Source of the DNA: Bryum argenteum
Lineage: Eukaryota > Streptophyta > Bryopsida > Bryales > Bryaceae
DNA: 64,000 nucleotides
NCBI GenBank assembly: GCA_037043015.1
Contig: CM073328.1
Span: 13,427,495 to 13,491,494 of the forward strand
Direction of reading: 5' to 3'
Below the pieces are notes generated by a model, which saw only the letters and a list, made by a program, of their open reading frames with translations, made no database searches and was not told the origin of the DNA. The position numbers and the translations under genes are program-made. Positions 1 to 10,929 of the stretch are shown here, one piece after another; position 1 is the stretch's first letter; every line of letters starts with the position of its first letter.

Positions 1-1201
1 GATCACCGAGAAGAACACTTGTCTAGGTGATTGAACACTAAATTTGGCATGATCTGGTTTAAGCCTCTAGATAGACAGTACGGGGAACCCTAAATTTTAC
101 ATGTGAGCATCCACGGCCTAGATAATCCTCCCAACGAGCTGGGATGGTTCAAGATTGAAATGTGCATCACCGCATAGCAAGCTTTTTGTGCACCATTCTG
201 TTGTGTATCGAACAATAGCTAGTATGCGCATTCAGGGGTCGAAGAATTGTTCGCAAAACCCGCTTTATTGATAACAAAGGTGCTTTTACAAAAGCATATC
301 CTGCACTTATTTGCAATACAAGCGTGACGTCCTTCAGCTAGCACATGTAAAAACCTGATCACCTAGCAAGTCTTGTGTGCAGATGAATGTGCATTTTACA
401 ACTTTGAAAGGTAGCTTTGACAATTGAGCTTCCTCTTGTAGTAAACGTCCAGATCATCATCATTCATGTATGCACAGTGGTGAGGTGGGAATCTACATTA
501 GGATTGTAGATATTCGGTTCTCTTCGATTGCAAGAAATGAGCCCCTTCGTCCACCAATAAGCATAAGCTCGACGCCCTAAAAGTATTCTGATGAATACGT
601 TGCTATTGAGCGGTGACTGTCGTCCCGTTTCTTGGTTTGTCCAGGTTCAATCCACATGCGAGGCGATGGATCAGAATACGATTTGAGGACGATCCTCACC
701 AGATTTAGAAATTTTGCGTGTAAACAGTGCTCGAATTAGACTCGGGAAGACTGCTCTCTGAAAGGAAAAGATTGTTTGAGAGATGCTTTCTATAATTATG
801 TACTGTGCACTGCAGACTTCGAATCGATTGGAGATCGATCTCTATCACCCAGTTAATAGCGGAAGGTTGACAGGAGGCGGTGATCATGACGTCTCTACCC
901 ACAAAACGATGAATGTCATTGTTGTTAGTAGAGGCAGAATGAATGAAATAAATGAAAGTGTTCATGGGGACATGAGAAATCAATAGACACTCATGGATAC
1001 AATTATGCAGTACAATGGTTGAGTCTAGTCTGTGCGCCTGTTTACTGCAATCTCTAAGTGAAACGTGATCTATCCATCCATGTTCATTCAACCTTTCCGA
1101 AGTTACTCACTTCTTGCACAGTCGGTCATAAATTTGCACAAGTATGCAATGAATAGCTCAAATGTGGACAAGTAACAATCAGCATGCAATAAATACTTTA
1201 T
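1..1201. other. Intergenic, nothing recognised
   Basis: No open frame here resembles a known protein, and no RNA gene or repeat is evident. The right end probably includes the 3' untranslated part of the minus-strand gene that stops at 1202. Confidence 0.5.
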
Positions 1202-1621
1202 CTACTTGGCTCCGCTCTTGGAGAGGTAGCCAGAGACAGCAGAAACGATGGCGCCAGCCATGAATACGCCGAGTGCAGGCTGGAAAACAGTAGCCCACAA
1301 TGGCAACCACGAGTCGATCAACGTAGTAGACTCCAGCACCGACCGCTCCACTAGTCCCGCCACCAGCCACGCCAAAATGAAGAGAATGAAGAAGAAATCC
1401 GCCACCAAAACCTTCTCGATCACCGACTTCATGCCGCCCTCACCTTCTCCTTCTTTCTTCTCCTCTGATCGCTTGTTGTAGCTTTCTATCAGCTTCTCCT
1501 GCTCTCTCTTCTTCTGTAATCGAGCTATGTCTTCTTCCATGCTTTTATCGTCCGCTGATGTTAACTCCTTCCTCCATAGTGGTACCTTCTCCTCCACCTC
1601 GTCTCCCCCTTTTGACGCCAT
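1202..1621 (-). CDS. Small two-helix membrane protein, function unknown
   Basis: Single-exon reading frame of 139 residues. I start it at the ATG at 1621 (MASKGGDEVEE...); the frame is open further upstream but without an ATG. Residues about 1-70 are hydrophilic and highly charged, with a likely helical/coiled stretch rich in E, K, R and Q, then a Glu/Gly-rich linker. Two hydrophobic segments follow: about residues 73-93 (VLVADFFFILFILAWLVAGL) and about 108-133, before a short SGYLSKSGAK tail. The layout suggests a small tail-anchored or hairpin membrane protein with a cytosolic N-terminus. I do not recognise the family. The length of the open frame, the coherent topology and the clean start support a real gene. 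The region upstream is a degenerate tandem repeat, so the promoter probably lies in repeat DNA. Confidence 0.55.
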   Translation of the reverse strand: MASKGGDEVEEKVPLWRKELTSADDKSMEEDIARLQKKREQEKLIESYNKRSEEKKEGEGEGGMKSVIEKVLVADFFFILFILAWLVAGLVERSVLESTTLIDSWLPLWATVFQPALGVFMAGAIVSAVSGYLSKSGAK

Positions 1622-1639
1622 CGCTATCACCTGTTTGGT

Positions 1640-2440
1640 CAAAACCTCTGATAAGCCCTAAGGAACCGAGACTGATAACACACCAATACATTGATCATAA
1701 GAATCAAAACCTCTGTTAAGCTCTAAGGGACCGAGACTGAAGAGTCTTAAGGTAAACAAACACTGATCCATGTGAAGGTTTCAAAACCACTGTTGAGCTC
1801 TTAAAGACCGAATCTGAAGAATCTCAAAGTAAAGAAGCATCAAGCCATTGATCATAAGAATCAGAGCCTCTAAAGCCTAAGGAATCTAAGAACCGAGACT
1901 GAAGAATTTTACGGTAAAGAGACACCGATCCATTATTCACAAGAATTGTGTTCAGGTTTCAAAATCTCTGTTAATTTCTATAGGACCGAGAGACACCCTC
2001 GATCATAAAAACCGTGTTTCAGGTTTCAAAATCTCAGTTTAGCTCAAAAGAACATAGAGTGGAGAATCTGAGGGTCAAGAGAAACCAATCCACTGATCAT
2101 AACAACCATGTTCAGGATTCAGATTCCCTATTGAGCTCTTAAGGACCGAGAGTGAAGAAGCTTAGGGTAAAGAATGAAATTGCTGTCAACACGCACATTG
2201 CATTTGCGGTTCGGAGATCCATTCCAAGCTTGAGCTGCCGACCTCCCGGAAAAGCTCGGAAGAGATGAGACAGCAATCACCTGAAATCAACACCAATCCA
2301 TTGACCGTAAGAACCGTACGAAGATTCCAAAACCTCAAAGAATCGAGAATGGAATTGGTGTCGCCACGAACATGGCATTTGCGGTTCGAAGCTGCTGGCC
2401 TCCCGGAGAAGCACGCAAGAGGTAAATTGGATGCAATAGC
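1640..2440. repeat. Degenerate tandem repeat, units of roughly 90 bp
   Basis: About seven or eight diverged units, each with a core like GATCATAAGAAYCAAAACCTC, then TTAAGCTCTAAGGACCGAG, then a GAAGAATCT..GTAAAGAGACACC segment. A second local duplication is visible at 2165-2215 against 2345-2395 (GAATGRAATTG...GCATTTGCGGTTCG). The array fills the interval between the membrane-protein gene and the LYRM2-like gene and would include the promoter of the former. Confidence 0.75.
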
Positions 2441-2484
2441 GGCGTTAGTAGCCATTGGAAGAGGAGCTCTAAAAACCCTAGGCT

Positions 2485-2826
2485 CTAAGCTTGGCTGCCT
2501 TGGATGCCGAGCATGGTATTGAGTTGCTTCAGGCGTTGCAAGCCGTCACTGAGAAGGAAGCGGATTTTCTGCGCGTTTCCTTCAAAACGGTGTTGCTCGA
2601 ATTCTTCCCGAATGGTGCGCTTCAAGTCCTCTGCCAGGCACACAATTGCCTCAGTCTGTAATTGCGAAACAACAGCATGGTTTGTGGATTGAAATGGGAG
2701 GATTGAGATACCTTGCGAATAGGCAGGGGCACGGCGGGCAGAGCGGAGGGCAGCTCGGTACAAGCGCAGGGAGTGGCCGCGGAGTAAGAAAGCGCGAAGA
2801 TCCAGAGGAGCGCCTTTCATTCCCAT
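2485..2826 (-). CDS. LYRM2: LYR-motif protein, LYRM2-like
   Basis: Two exons, 2712-2826 and 2485-2630, joined across an 81-nt GT-AG intron, giving 86 residues. The intron is a multiple of three and has no stop, so an unspliced read adds 27 unlikely residues; splicing gives AYSQ-EDLKRTIREEF, which matches the family. Residues about 8-35 carry the LYR motif (RGHSLRLYRAALRSARRAP), followed by DLKRTIREEF, an NAQKIRFLLSDGLQRLKQL helix and a conserved short tail. LYRM2-type proteins are small mitochondrial three-helix proteins of the Complex1_LYR family, which work with acyl carrier protein in assembly of respiratory complexes and Fe-S proteins. Length and motif order fit LYRM2 best. There is an alternative in-frame ATG two codons downstream. 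Assignment to LYRM2 rather than another LYRM rests on remembered family features. Confidence 0.82.
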   Translation of the reverse strand: MGMKGAPLDLRAFLLRGHSLRLYRAALRSARRAPAYSQGISILPFQSTNHAVVSQLQTEAIVCLAEDLKRTIREEFEQHRFEGNAQKIRFLLSDGLQRLKQLNTMLGIQGSQA

Positions 2827-3261
2827 TGAAGCATCATCTTACGATTGCTGCATGAAGCTCCCGAAACTTCGAGGTCGCGATTTTGCACAACGAATCACGA
2901 CGCTGTAGCTCTAGAGGATTCGGTAGCCACAAAAACGAGAGAGACGACGATGATGAACTTCCGTCGACGGAGTGAAACGGGGATGGTGGACGAGAGAGAC
3001 GACGATGATGAACTTCTGTTGACGGAGTGGAACGGGGATGGTGGACGAGAAGCTCGGCGTTCGTGGACGAACGAATAAGAGAAATGTTGTCTATTACATT
3101 TAAATACTAATTAAAGAATAGTGTTTTGTCCCTGATAGGTCCCATGGTAATGCATAGATAACATAGAGAGTTTGAAAGATTTGAAGACTTTTGGTACGTG
3201 ATATTTAGTAGTTAAGATTTTGGAGAGTTTTGGTGAGTGGCATTTGATTGTTACTAAAAGT
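2827..3261. other. Intergenic, upstream of LYRM2-like gene
   Basis: Includes a short direct repeat (GACGAGAGAGACGACGATGA-type, near 2937-3010). No gene is supported. Confidence 0.5.
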
Positions 3262-3500
3262 GGATAGGATCTAATTGAGATGACAAGGAGGTGAGGGGAC
3301 AAGGAAACAAATGAAGAAATAAATGTGAGAAAGGAAGAATGCCCAAAATGAGGAACATGAAAGTATGAATGGGGAATAGATAGGATCTAATTGAGTTGGC
3401 AAGGAGGCGAGGGGACAAGGAAACAAATGAAGAAATAAATGTGAGAAAGGAAGAATGCCCAAAATCAGGAACATGAAAGTATGAATGGGGAATGGAGGAA
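3262..3500. repeat. Tandem duplication, two units of about 120 bp
   Basis: Unit 1 (about 3262-3381) and unit 2 (about 3382-3500) both run from GATAGGATCTAATTGAG through GGGGACAAGGAAACAAATGA to ATGAAAGTATGAATGGGGAA with only a few differences, so the duplication is recent. The apparent open frames across it are low-complexity artefacts. Confidence 0.9.
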
Positions 3501-3639
3501 CATGACAATTGGAGATCGCAAAACGAGGGAATTAGGGACATAGAACATAGAACAAGGAAACTGAGGATGATTGAAGAAATGAAAAGAAAGAATGATAATA
3601 AGAGATGGAAACTGGGAACGGTAGACAAGAGAATGGAAC

Positions 3640-3748
3640 GAGGGGCTGGTAGAGGGGGAGAGGGAGCTGGTAGAGGGGGAGAAGGAGCCGGTAGAGGGGG
3701 AGGGGGAGCCGGTAGAGGGGGAGGGGGAGCCGGTAGAGGGGGCTAGGA
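3640..3748. repeat. Purine-rich minisatellite, 21-bp unit
   Basis: About five copies of a 21-bp unit close to GCYGGTAGAGGGGGAGRGGGA, with few substitutions. The plus strand is almost pure purine. Confidence 0.92.
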
Positions 3749-5264
3749 GACAAGGACATGGGGCCAAAAGATGGAGACAAGGAGCCTAGAGAGGGAGACA
3801 AGACCTTGCAAAGGGAGACATGGATGTGAAAGGAAAAGTGAATGATAAAACTGTTATTTAGAGCGAGTTACGAATATAGAGGAATATTCACATCTTACTT
3901 TTTTTTTTGTTTCTTCTTATGAAACATCGCAATATTGCATTTTTGATTGGTTGCCAGATGTGCCATGACCGGTGAGTTATCGTGATATTTGAGTTATGGT
4001 GATATGGGGTGAAATATTGTAATATTCAAATTATCCAAATTCTCACAATATTGGGCAAAATATTGTGAAATTCAAATCAACGCAATATCGAATGAGATCT
4101 TGATATTTGAGTGCTTACCAAAGGAAGCCATGTGAACTAAATAGTGACTGCACAAAGTCACAAAGAACATCCTACCACTCGTCCCTCTCTATACCACCCA
4201 TCCTAATATGCACCCTAACTTGGTCAATATTCTCTTATTTGAGATAATTTATTATAATTTTGGGAGGTACATGGTTCTTCTCCAACTATATTCTCAAAAC
4301 TCTAAGAGATTATAATTTAACTCTATGTGCTTCCATATGTCCAACTCCATCCATAAATACAACTTCAATTAGAACTTACATAACTTCAAGTGAAATCTCT
4401 TTATCTTCAATCTTGAAGAATCATCACCACTCTTACAGGTAAGAATTCCCACAAAGAGTAAGACCAAGAATTGGAAAATTACTATTACAAAATGACTGTG
4501 AAATCTTGCAATTCATTAATCTCAGAATCAAATCAATTGAAAGCACTTCTTAGGAGTGAACAAGGTCTGAAAAAATGAATAATCTACTTATCCAAACCTC
4601 AAAGCCAGTTCAGTAGGACATTATTTTTTGCAATTAGAACCTTCTATTTTGGGACCCACAGAACCAATTAACTAATTTTATTGCCTTGTGGGTTATTTGG
4701 AGGGTTGAGTATACAAATTCTCATCATTCCTAGCTAACATTTCCAATATGCAGTATCATCTTTCATTGGGTACCTCCAAAATCTTGTACTTGCTAAACCA
4801 CACCACCTGCACAGAATAATGATAAATTTTAGTACAAAAAAAAAATATCAATCTAAATAAACAACTACACTAAAATGTGAAAACCTGAAAATAGTATGTC
4901 ACATATTTCATGAAATCAAAAACATGCTACATGTAACTCTTTCAAGACTAGGAAGAAATCCAAAAGTAACATATTTGAGGCTTCCTCAATAACATCATGA
5001 ACAAGATACTCAGCGAATAGGAAAATACCCAAAGAATATAAAGATACTCACACCTTCTTAGTTATCTAAATCTTCAGTAGCATAGCAACTATCTCACAAA
5101 ACTAAAAGTTCCAAAGTTTGTTTCACTCTATCTGAACACACATTTAGTTGAACATGGCATATTCCTCAAGTGTTTGATAATAGGTCACTCCTCCTACCTT
5201 AGTATTGCATCTCAGTCTTTGTTAGTATGATAGAGTGCTCTTAATATCAAATGGAGCACATTCA
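3749..5264. other. AT-rich intergenic DNA
   Basis: No gene supported. It contains several ATATTG/TGATATT-rich stretches near 3900-4110 and short homopolymers. Probably old repeat DNA. Confidence 0.5.
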
Positions 5265-5440
5265 ACAATGAAGCTCTAGTCATAGACTCCCAATTCAACA
5301 GTAGCATGTATTAAGAGCAAGCATTATAGGGTGTCATTTTAAGAGCACCTGTAAGTCCACTTGCGAAAATTCATAACTTATTGTAAAAGAGTTCAAAACT
5401 GATGATTCCACTTGCTAAATCTTTACACTTACTTTCCCCA
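5265..5440 (-). repeat. Dispersed repeat D, copy 1 (partial)
   Basis: Reverse-strand copy of a repeat also seen at about 13868-14110, 15545-15780 and 29784-29961/33932-34010. Shared landmarks are the AGCAAGTGGA.TCATCA..TGGACTCTTTTACAATGAGTTATGAGTT core and the GTGAGTACATGGTA part, here on the complement. No coding capacity is seen. Confidence 0.7.
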
Positions 5441-5528
5441 TGCACTGTTGGCTTTGAACTAGTGAGCACCTATTGTCATTGAGAAAACAAGAGAGTAGGG
5501 ACAGAACCCACCATAGCCAGCCGGTCGG

Positions 5529-8500
5529 TCATCTCTTCTTCTCCTTGACAGGGACGATACCATCAGTACCAGCAAGCAACCGGTACTTATCCCGTCGTGT
5601 AAAATCGGTGCACTCGTAACCCAGAGAATCAGCGAGCAGCCGCTGAATGTAATTTGCCACCTCGAAGCTGGACTTGCCACTGGCGCATGTGAGATTCCTC
5701 GGCAGCTCGTTCAAGAAGTGCACCTCGTACACTGGTCGGGGGTTCATGTAGGCGAAGAAAGGGTCCATGGCTTTGTTCCCTCGCACTGTCGTCCCGTGAA
5801 ACATCGTCATTTGGGTGGTGACTGCTACGGGTACTATCCTCTCGCTTAGTTCCGCGAATAACGCCGAAAATCGGAGTAGGAATGGTTCCCTGATTGAACA
5901 AACCCAATTATGTTAGTTTCTGGACTCGAACCACCGGTTACAGATTAGGGACTGATCGATCACGGAAAATCAAACCAGTGATCGATCGATTATGGATAAT
6001 CGATTCAGTGATCGACCGAGTGCAGAATTTCTAGCTGGTGACAGATTAATTACGTAAAACGAACCAGTAATCGATCGAGTTTGGAAATTCGAGCTAGAGA
6101 TCACGGAGAATCAAGAGCTAGATATCGATCCTGTACAGATCACTCGAGCTGGTGATTGATTGATTACGGAATCTCAAACCAGGGCTCCATCGAGCAAGTA
6201 ATCTATCGATTTCAGATACTCGAGCTGATGATTTATTGATCAAGGAAACCCAAACCAGTGGAGGATCTAGTGATCGATCGATGGCGAACAATCGAGAGTT
6301 AGTGCTCGATCAATTAAAGACACTCGAGTTGGTGAGGAAATTCGAGCCACGGTTCCATTGATCATGGATAATCGAGCTATCAATTCCGGAAACTCGAACC
6401 AGTCTTCGATCGATCATAGAAAATTGAACTAGCGATTGACCGGTCACAGAAATCTGCGCTAGTGGTCACCGACTGATTACAAAAGTTAGAGCTGGTGATC
6501 TATCGACTACTGATACTTGAGCTGGTGATCTCTGATATTCGAATTAGTGACCAATCAATTCCAGGAACTTCAGCTAGTAACTGATCGATCACGAGAGACA
6601 TTGAGATATATGGTGATCGATCGAAGACTGAAAATCGAGCTAGTGACTAAGTGAACACTGTCTGGAGTGTTGCATCGATCAAGGCAACTCGAACCACTGA
6701 TCGACCCAACACGGAAACCCCAACAATAATTCTATCGACCTCCAAATTCCAAACTAGTGATTGAATCCTGTCATCGATCGATCACTGGAACCAGAATCAG
6801 TTAGTGATCAAGCTCGGATCCGAATCAGCGATCGATTTATGATTGAAACTCGAACCAGGACTGACCGATCACTGAAACTTGAACCAGTGGTCAATCAATC
6901 ACGGAAACTCGAACAAATGATCTGTCGACCTCGAAGACCATAATTATCAGTGATTGAATCAGTGATCGCACTATTGATCAAGCCAGCGTCCGATCAATCA
7001 CGAGGACCAGAATCAGTGACTGACCGAGCTCGGGTTCGAAGCAGAGATCGATCGATCATTGGAACTTGAACCAGGAAGTGACCGATTACTGAAATTCAAA
7101 CCAGTGATCAACCTATCACGGAAACTCGAACCAGTGATCAATCTATCACGGAAACTCGAATCAATGATCGAATTAGGATCGAACCAGTGATCGATCGATG
7201 GCGGAAACCAGACAGTGCAGGAAAGATGTACCTGCAAGTAGTCCCTTCAGGGCAAAGAGTAAGCTCTCCTTTCTGCAGCACTTTCCTCATATTCTTCGAG
7301 TCTTTTTCCCGATCCCGACACAGTGCAACAGTTCTCAATGGCGATAGCGTTTCCGAGATTTTCGAGATCGAATAAGTAACAGCAGGAACACTCCTTCCAA
7401 GTGCAAGCGCAATAATAACAGGATCCAGTAAAGTGCGATGATTGCAGACATAGAGCACGCCGGTTTGGTTGTTGATCGGCTTAGCAGGGACCGTCCCCTT
7501 AATAACAAGCCTGATCCCGACTAGCTTGTAGAAGAACCGCAGGTAACGAATGGGCACCCAGATGCCGCATGTGACGCGCACGAATGCCAGGAGGAAGCCG
7601 ATCGGCATCCAGAGGAGCACTACGAGGGCGTTGCCAGGGGTCGGGAGTTGTACGAGGCGCCCGTCGTGGAAGATGAGGTGCTTCGGTAGGTCTTGTTTCC
7701 TCATCCGAGCTACTTTTGTCCTCGGAACCACGTACGCCTCCTGCATGCGAATTACATAGTTACTTGCTACAATCCAGGCGCATGGCACCCCAATTTCGAG
7801 CTCGTGAAGCTAGTCAAACTAGAATCAAACTAGTACTAACAGCAACGCCATACTTCAAACCATCGAGAATCAGACTGCTGGTCTTCTGACCATTCGTCAT
7901 CCGTCGTCGCAAATTCACTTGATATCTCAAGCAGGTCTAGGGATTTCAACATCATGGCAATACAAAATCTCCTTCAACTTTCACAATATTAGTACAGAAT
8001 TGAGTCCAGGAGTCCCCGATCTGGATTTCAATAGGTCCTTAGTTTGTTATTTGTCAGAATAAAATATACTATACTTAAGAACTGGTATATAAGAATCACT
8101 ACTTTTCTACTTCAAATTCCCATTTCTTCCTAAAATGGTAATACTTGTTGAAAGTGACATGTAAGAGGTAAGATGTCACTTCAGACATGTACACACTTTG
8201 TAAAGGACCCAAGAAGTGACCAACACAAATCTAAGTCAATGTTTACCTTTAGAACCTATCGTTAAAACTAAAAGCAAAAAGAACACTTTGGATAGGTGTC
8301 ACTTTGGATAGGTGCACGCTACATTCAAGACCTAGGGTTGGGAAAGTGACATGTTCTCCGTCTCAGTACTGAGCTTGACATTCGACCGCACTGCTCGGAA
8401 AACTGAATTTTTACGAACCACCTTGACATACATGATACCTAACAAGTGATATGATGAACAAATTTCAATCACCTCTCAAAGCTTTCACTTCTACTCAGTG

Positions 8501-9414
8501 GCAAGAGTGCGGCTATGGTCAGAACGAGATTACCTACCGACAGTAACTATAGAACCTCAAACAATGTTCCGAATATGCGTAGAAATTTCCATGTTGACCA
8601 TGACCGCTCACAGACTAGTGCACCGACCACAGCAACATTCTCCTGTACCGCTCACCCTGATGGTTAAGTCTCTAGGGCTCAAAATCATCAGCGACCATAG
8701 CCATGGCCAAATACCGACATAACCTACAGCCAAACGATCGAAAGGGAGACAAGAAAGCAACATACTAACCTTGCAAAGCGCCATGAAAGGGTAATCAGTA
8801 ACGCGGTCACCAAGTCCAACATCCGGCTGCTCCTTCCCAACACTCCACTCCTTCAGTTTCTGCTCCTTGTGCGGACCCACAAGCACACCAGGCTTCTTCG
8901 CAAACCCAGTCGCCCTGCCACCTCTAGTCACTTGAATCTCAGTCCCGAGCACTTCATCCGCGCCCAAAACCTCCTTCAGAAACGGGGCTACCATAATACT
9001 CGGGTTCGCCGTCAACACCACCCGTTTTCCAAAGCTCTGAAACACCCTCCAGCTCTCCGGGTGCAAGTCTTCCGCATAGAATTTCGTCAGCACCGCTCGC
9101 GCTACTCCTTCGATGTCCTTCACTTTCAGACCGGCATACGCCACAAATATCATGAGCTGAATCCCAGACGATTCATCAACAAAGTGGTAGAGCAACCATA
9201 TGATGGGAGCCGCTAGTAAGAGTATCCATGCTCGTATGAAACTTCCTGCTTCGAAAGCTACTAGAAAAAAGTACGGGAACGACGACCGCCCTCGCAAGAG
9301 TGTTCCGTCTAAGTCTGCTATCACAGTCTGCGACTTCCGATGCTCGCCATAGCTGCAATTCTCTAACGTACTGAACGAGTACTGCCCCGCTTGCTTCAAC
9401 TTCGTCACCTCCAT
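5529..9414 (-). CDS. GPAT: Glycerol-3-phosphate 2-O-acyltransferase with phosphatase domain (GPAT4/6/8 type)
   Basis: Three exons: 8770-9414, 7232-7740 and 5529-5889, joining to 504 residues, the usual length for land-plant GPAT4/6/8 enzymes. I start at the ATG at 9414; the frame is open upstream but without an ATG. The N-terminal HAD-like phosphatase domain has motif I DLDGTLL (Asp34, Asp36) and motif III GDRVTD (Asp203, Asp207), both intact, so the enzyme should release sn-2 monoacylglycerol rather than lysophosphatidate. A hydrophobic segment lies near residues 50-75. The acyltransferase domain has block I NHRTLLDP (His316, Asp321), CRDREKD, PEGTTCR (about 379-385) and VPVAV. These enzymes sit at the ER and use acyl-CoA or oxidised acyl-CoA to make cutin and suberin precursors; RAM2-like members feed symbiotic lipid export. 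The split Arg codon at the exon 2/3 joint restores [10 protein letters not shown]. Intron 2 is full of tandem repeats. Confidence 0.95.
5930..7200. repeat. Intronic degenerate satellite, about 30-34 bp period
   Basis: Nearly all of GPAT intron 2 (5890-7231) consists of diverged units around GAAACTCGAACCAGTGATCR and ATCGATCGATCACG. The best adjacent units are at about 7085-7165, with a period near 30 bp. A higher-order period of about 230 bp is suggested by 6775-6990 against 7000-7190. GATC sites are extremely frequent. Confidence 0.85.
7741..8769. other. GPAT intron 1
   Basis: A 1,029-bp intron with good minus-strand borders (AAG/GTTAGT donor at 8769, CATGCAG acceptor ending at 7741). No repeat or embedded gene is recognised. 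Confidence 0.8.
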
Positions 9415-10825
9415 CTCGATCGGAGCCGCCGCTGTGAAACTCACAGGAAGAGAGTTTTCGCAATGGTTTTCCCCAACCACAGCAGCAACATGGATGCTTG
9501 CGTGCAAGGTGCTTACAACTGCGGAATTAAAAGCTTGCAGGCAGCTAACTATTGTTTTGTGTTGACGTACTAAACGGCTCCTGGTGCGAGGTTTTATAGT
9601 TTTGTCAGACCGTCATCAATGGTCGCCATCATGGGTGTTGTAAGTTGCTGCAGTTTTGAAAATGTGTGTACATATGTGAAGATTCAATGATTGTCAACGA
9701 CACGTTGGAATTTGAGACGGCAAAGGTGGTGATTTTCCTTATATTTTTTCCTCTAACTTTTGGTGGGTATGATCGAAGCGGTGTCACCGACCGATTGAAG
9801 TGATACATGAGTATGAGTGGAGGGTGTGTTGAATGCGCTATTTCCCGGGTAGGTGGTTGGTGTACCAACTTTGATTGCCATGAGCTTCCACTCTACTCTC
9901 GTTGACCTTGATGTATGTTCATTTTGTAAGGTAGCACTCCACTGTCTTTCTGCTGTTTTTTATTTTTCTTCGGTGTATGGACTTATTTTGGACTCTGACT
10001 GGATTCACCAGCAAAATAGACAAAATTGGCTCTTGATTGAGACTGGGTGTTGATTGCAGGGGAGGAGGATTTTCTCATTTTAACTTATTTGATGTACTTG
10101 TGAGGAGGAAGAGCTCAGGAGAGTGCTTCCTCTCGAGTCAAGTGACCTAACACACCAGACATGAGTTCATTCAACCATCTCTCATGGACCAAGTCAAAAC
10201 CCAATTATAGCCACATTCGATCCAAACTTCAAAGTAGTTGGAGACTAAAAGAAATGAAGTGGAGCTTCACCAAAAGGAGGGTGTACGTTCGGCATTTTTG
10301 TATTGAGTCTTTGATTCTTTTTGTTTTTTGTTTTTTGTTTTTCTTCCTCAGTCAATGTATTATTGCTTGAGAAACAATACATTTGGTCATAGCATAATTA
10401 TTTACAAGCCTGGAGAATCTACAGCTTTTTATGATTTTTGCAGATATTTAGAGGGGTAGAAGAGCTCAGTGAAAAATTGAGAGGGTGATCTCAACCAGGC
10501 TCACACAAAGTTGCCCAGTGAGGGTGCAGGATTGAGCCACTTAAGTGTTAGCTCAACCCTTTTACGAAACTCAGTGGTTGGCAACCGATGTGAGTCAAAT
10601 CTATTTGAGTAAATGGAAGAATGTTGAGGGTGGCAATGGATAAATGTGGTAGTGTGTAGCCAAGCCGTCTTGATGGTGTCCACAAATGCTTCGCAAATTT
10701 TCAGCTCTCTAAAGTGCCTTCACCACACCTTGAGTACACTTAAAAAAAGAAGAAGCTCAAAGTGGACACCGTGCAATTGTCTTAAGGTGTGAGTATCTAT
10801 GACGTGATTGTCGACAATTTTGATA
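9415..10825. other. GPAT promoter side and intergenic DNA
   Basis: The sequence next to the GPAT start probably holds its 5' untranslated region, including an out-of-frame upstream ATG near 9491. The rest shows no gene or clear repeat. Confidence 0.45.
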
Positions 10826-10929
10826 ATTCACTAGTAGAAAATGATAGAAAAATGAGGTCCGTAGTGCCTTGTCCCTAATGACGAAAGAGTGCATGTTAAA
10901 AATTGATTTATGGCACTTGATTTATGGCA
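10826..10929 (+). other. Possible CACTA-type terminus
   Basis: CACTAGTAGAAAATGATAG at about 10829 resembles the 5' terminus of plant CACTA elements (CACTACTAGAAAA). No partner end was found, so this may be coincidence or a truncated element. Confidence 0.3.

Noticed and set aside
705..1091. 128-codon minus-strand frame
   Set aside because: No conserved features, composition unlike a structured protein, and no supporting intron or start context.
3254..3767. Several 60-124 codon frames rich in Ser, Pro, Leu and Phe
   Set aside because: They lie entirely on the tandem duplication and the 21-bp minisatellite; low-complexity artefacts.
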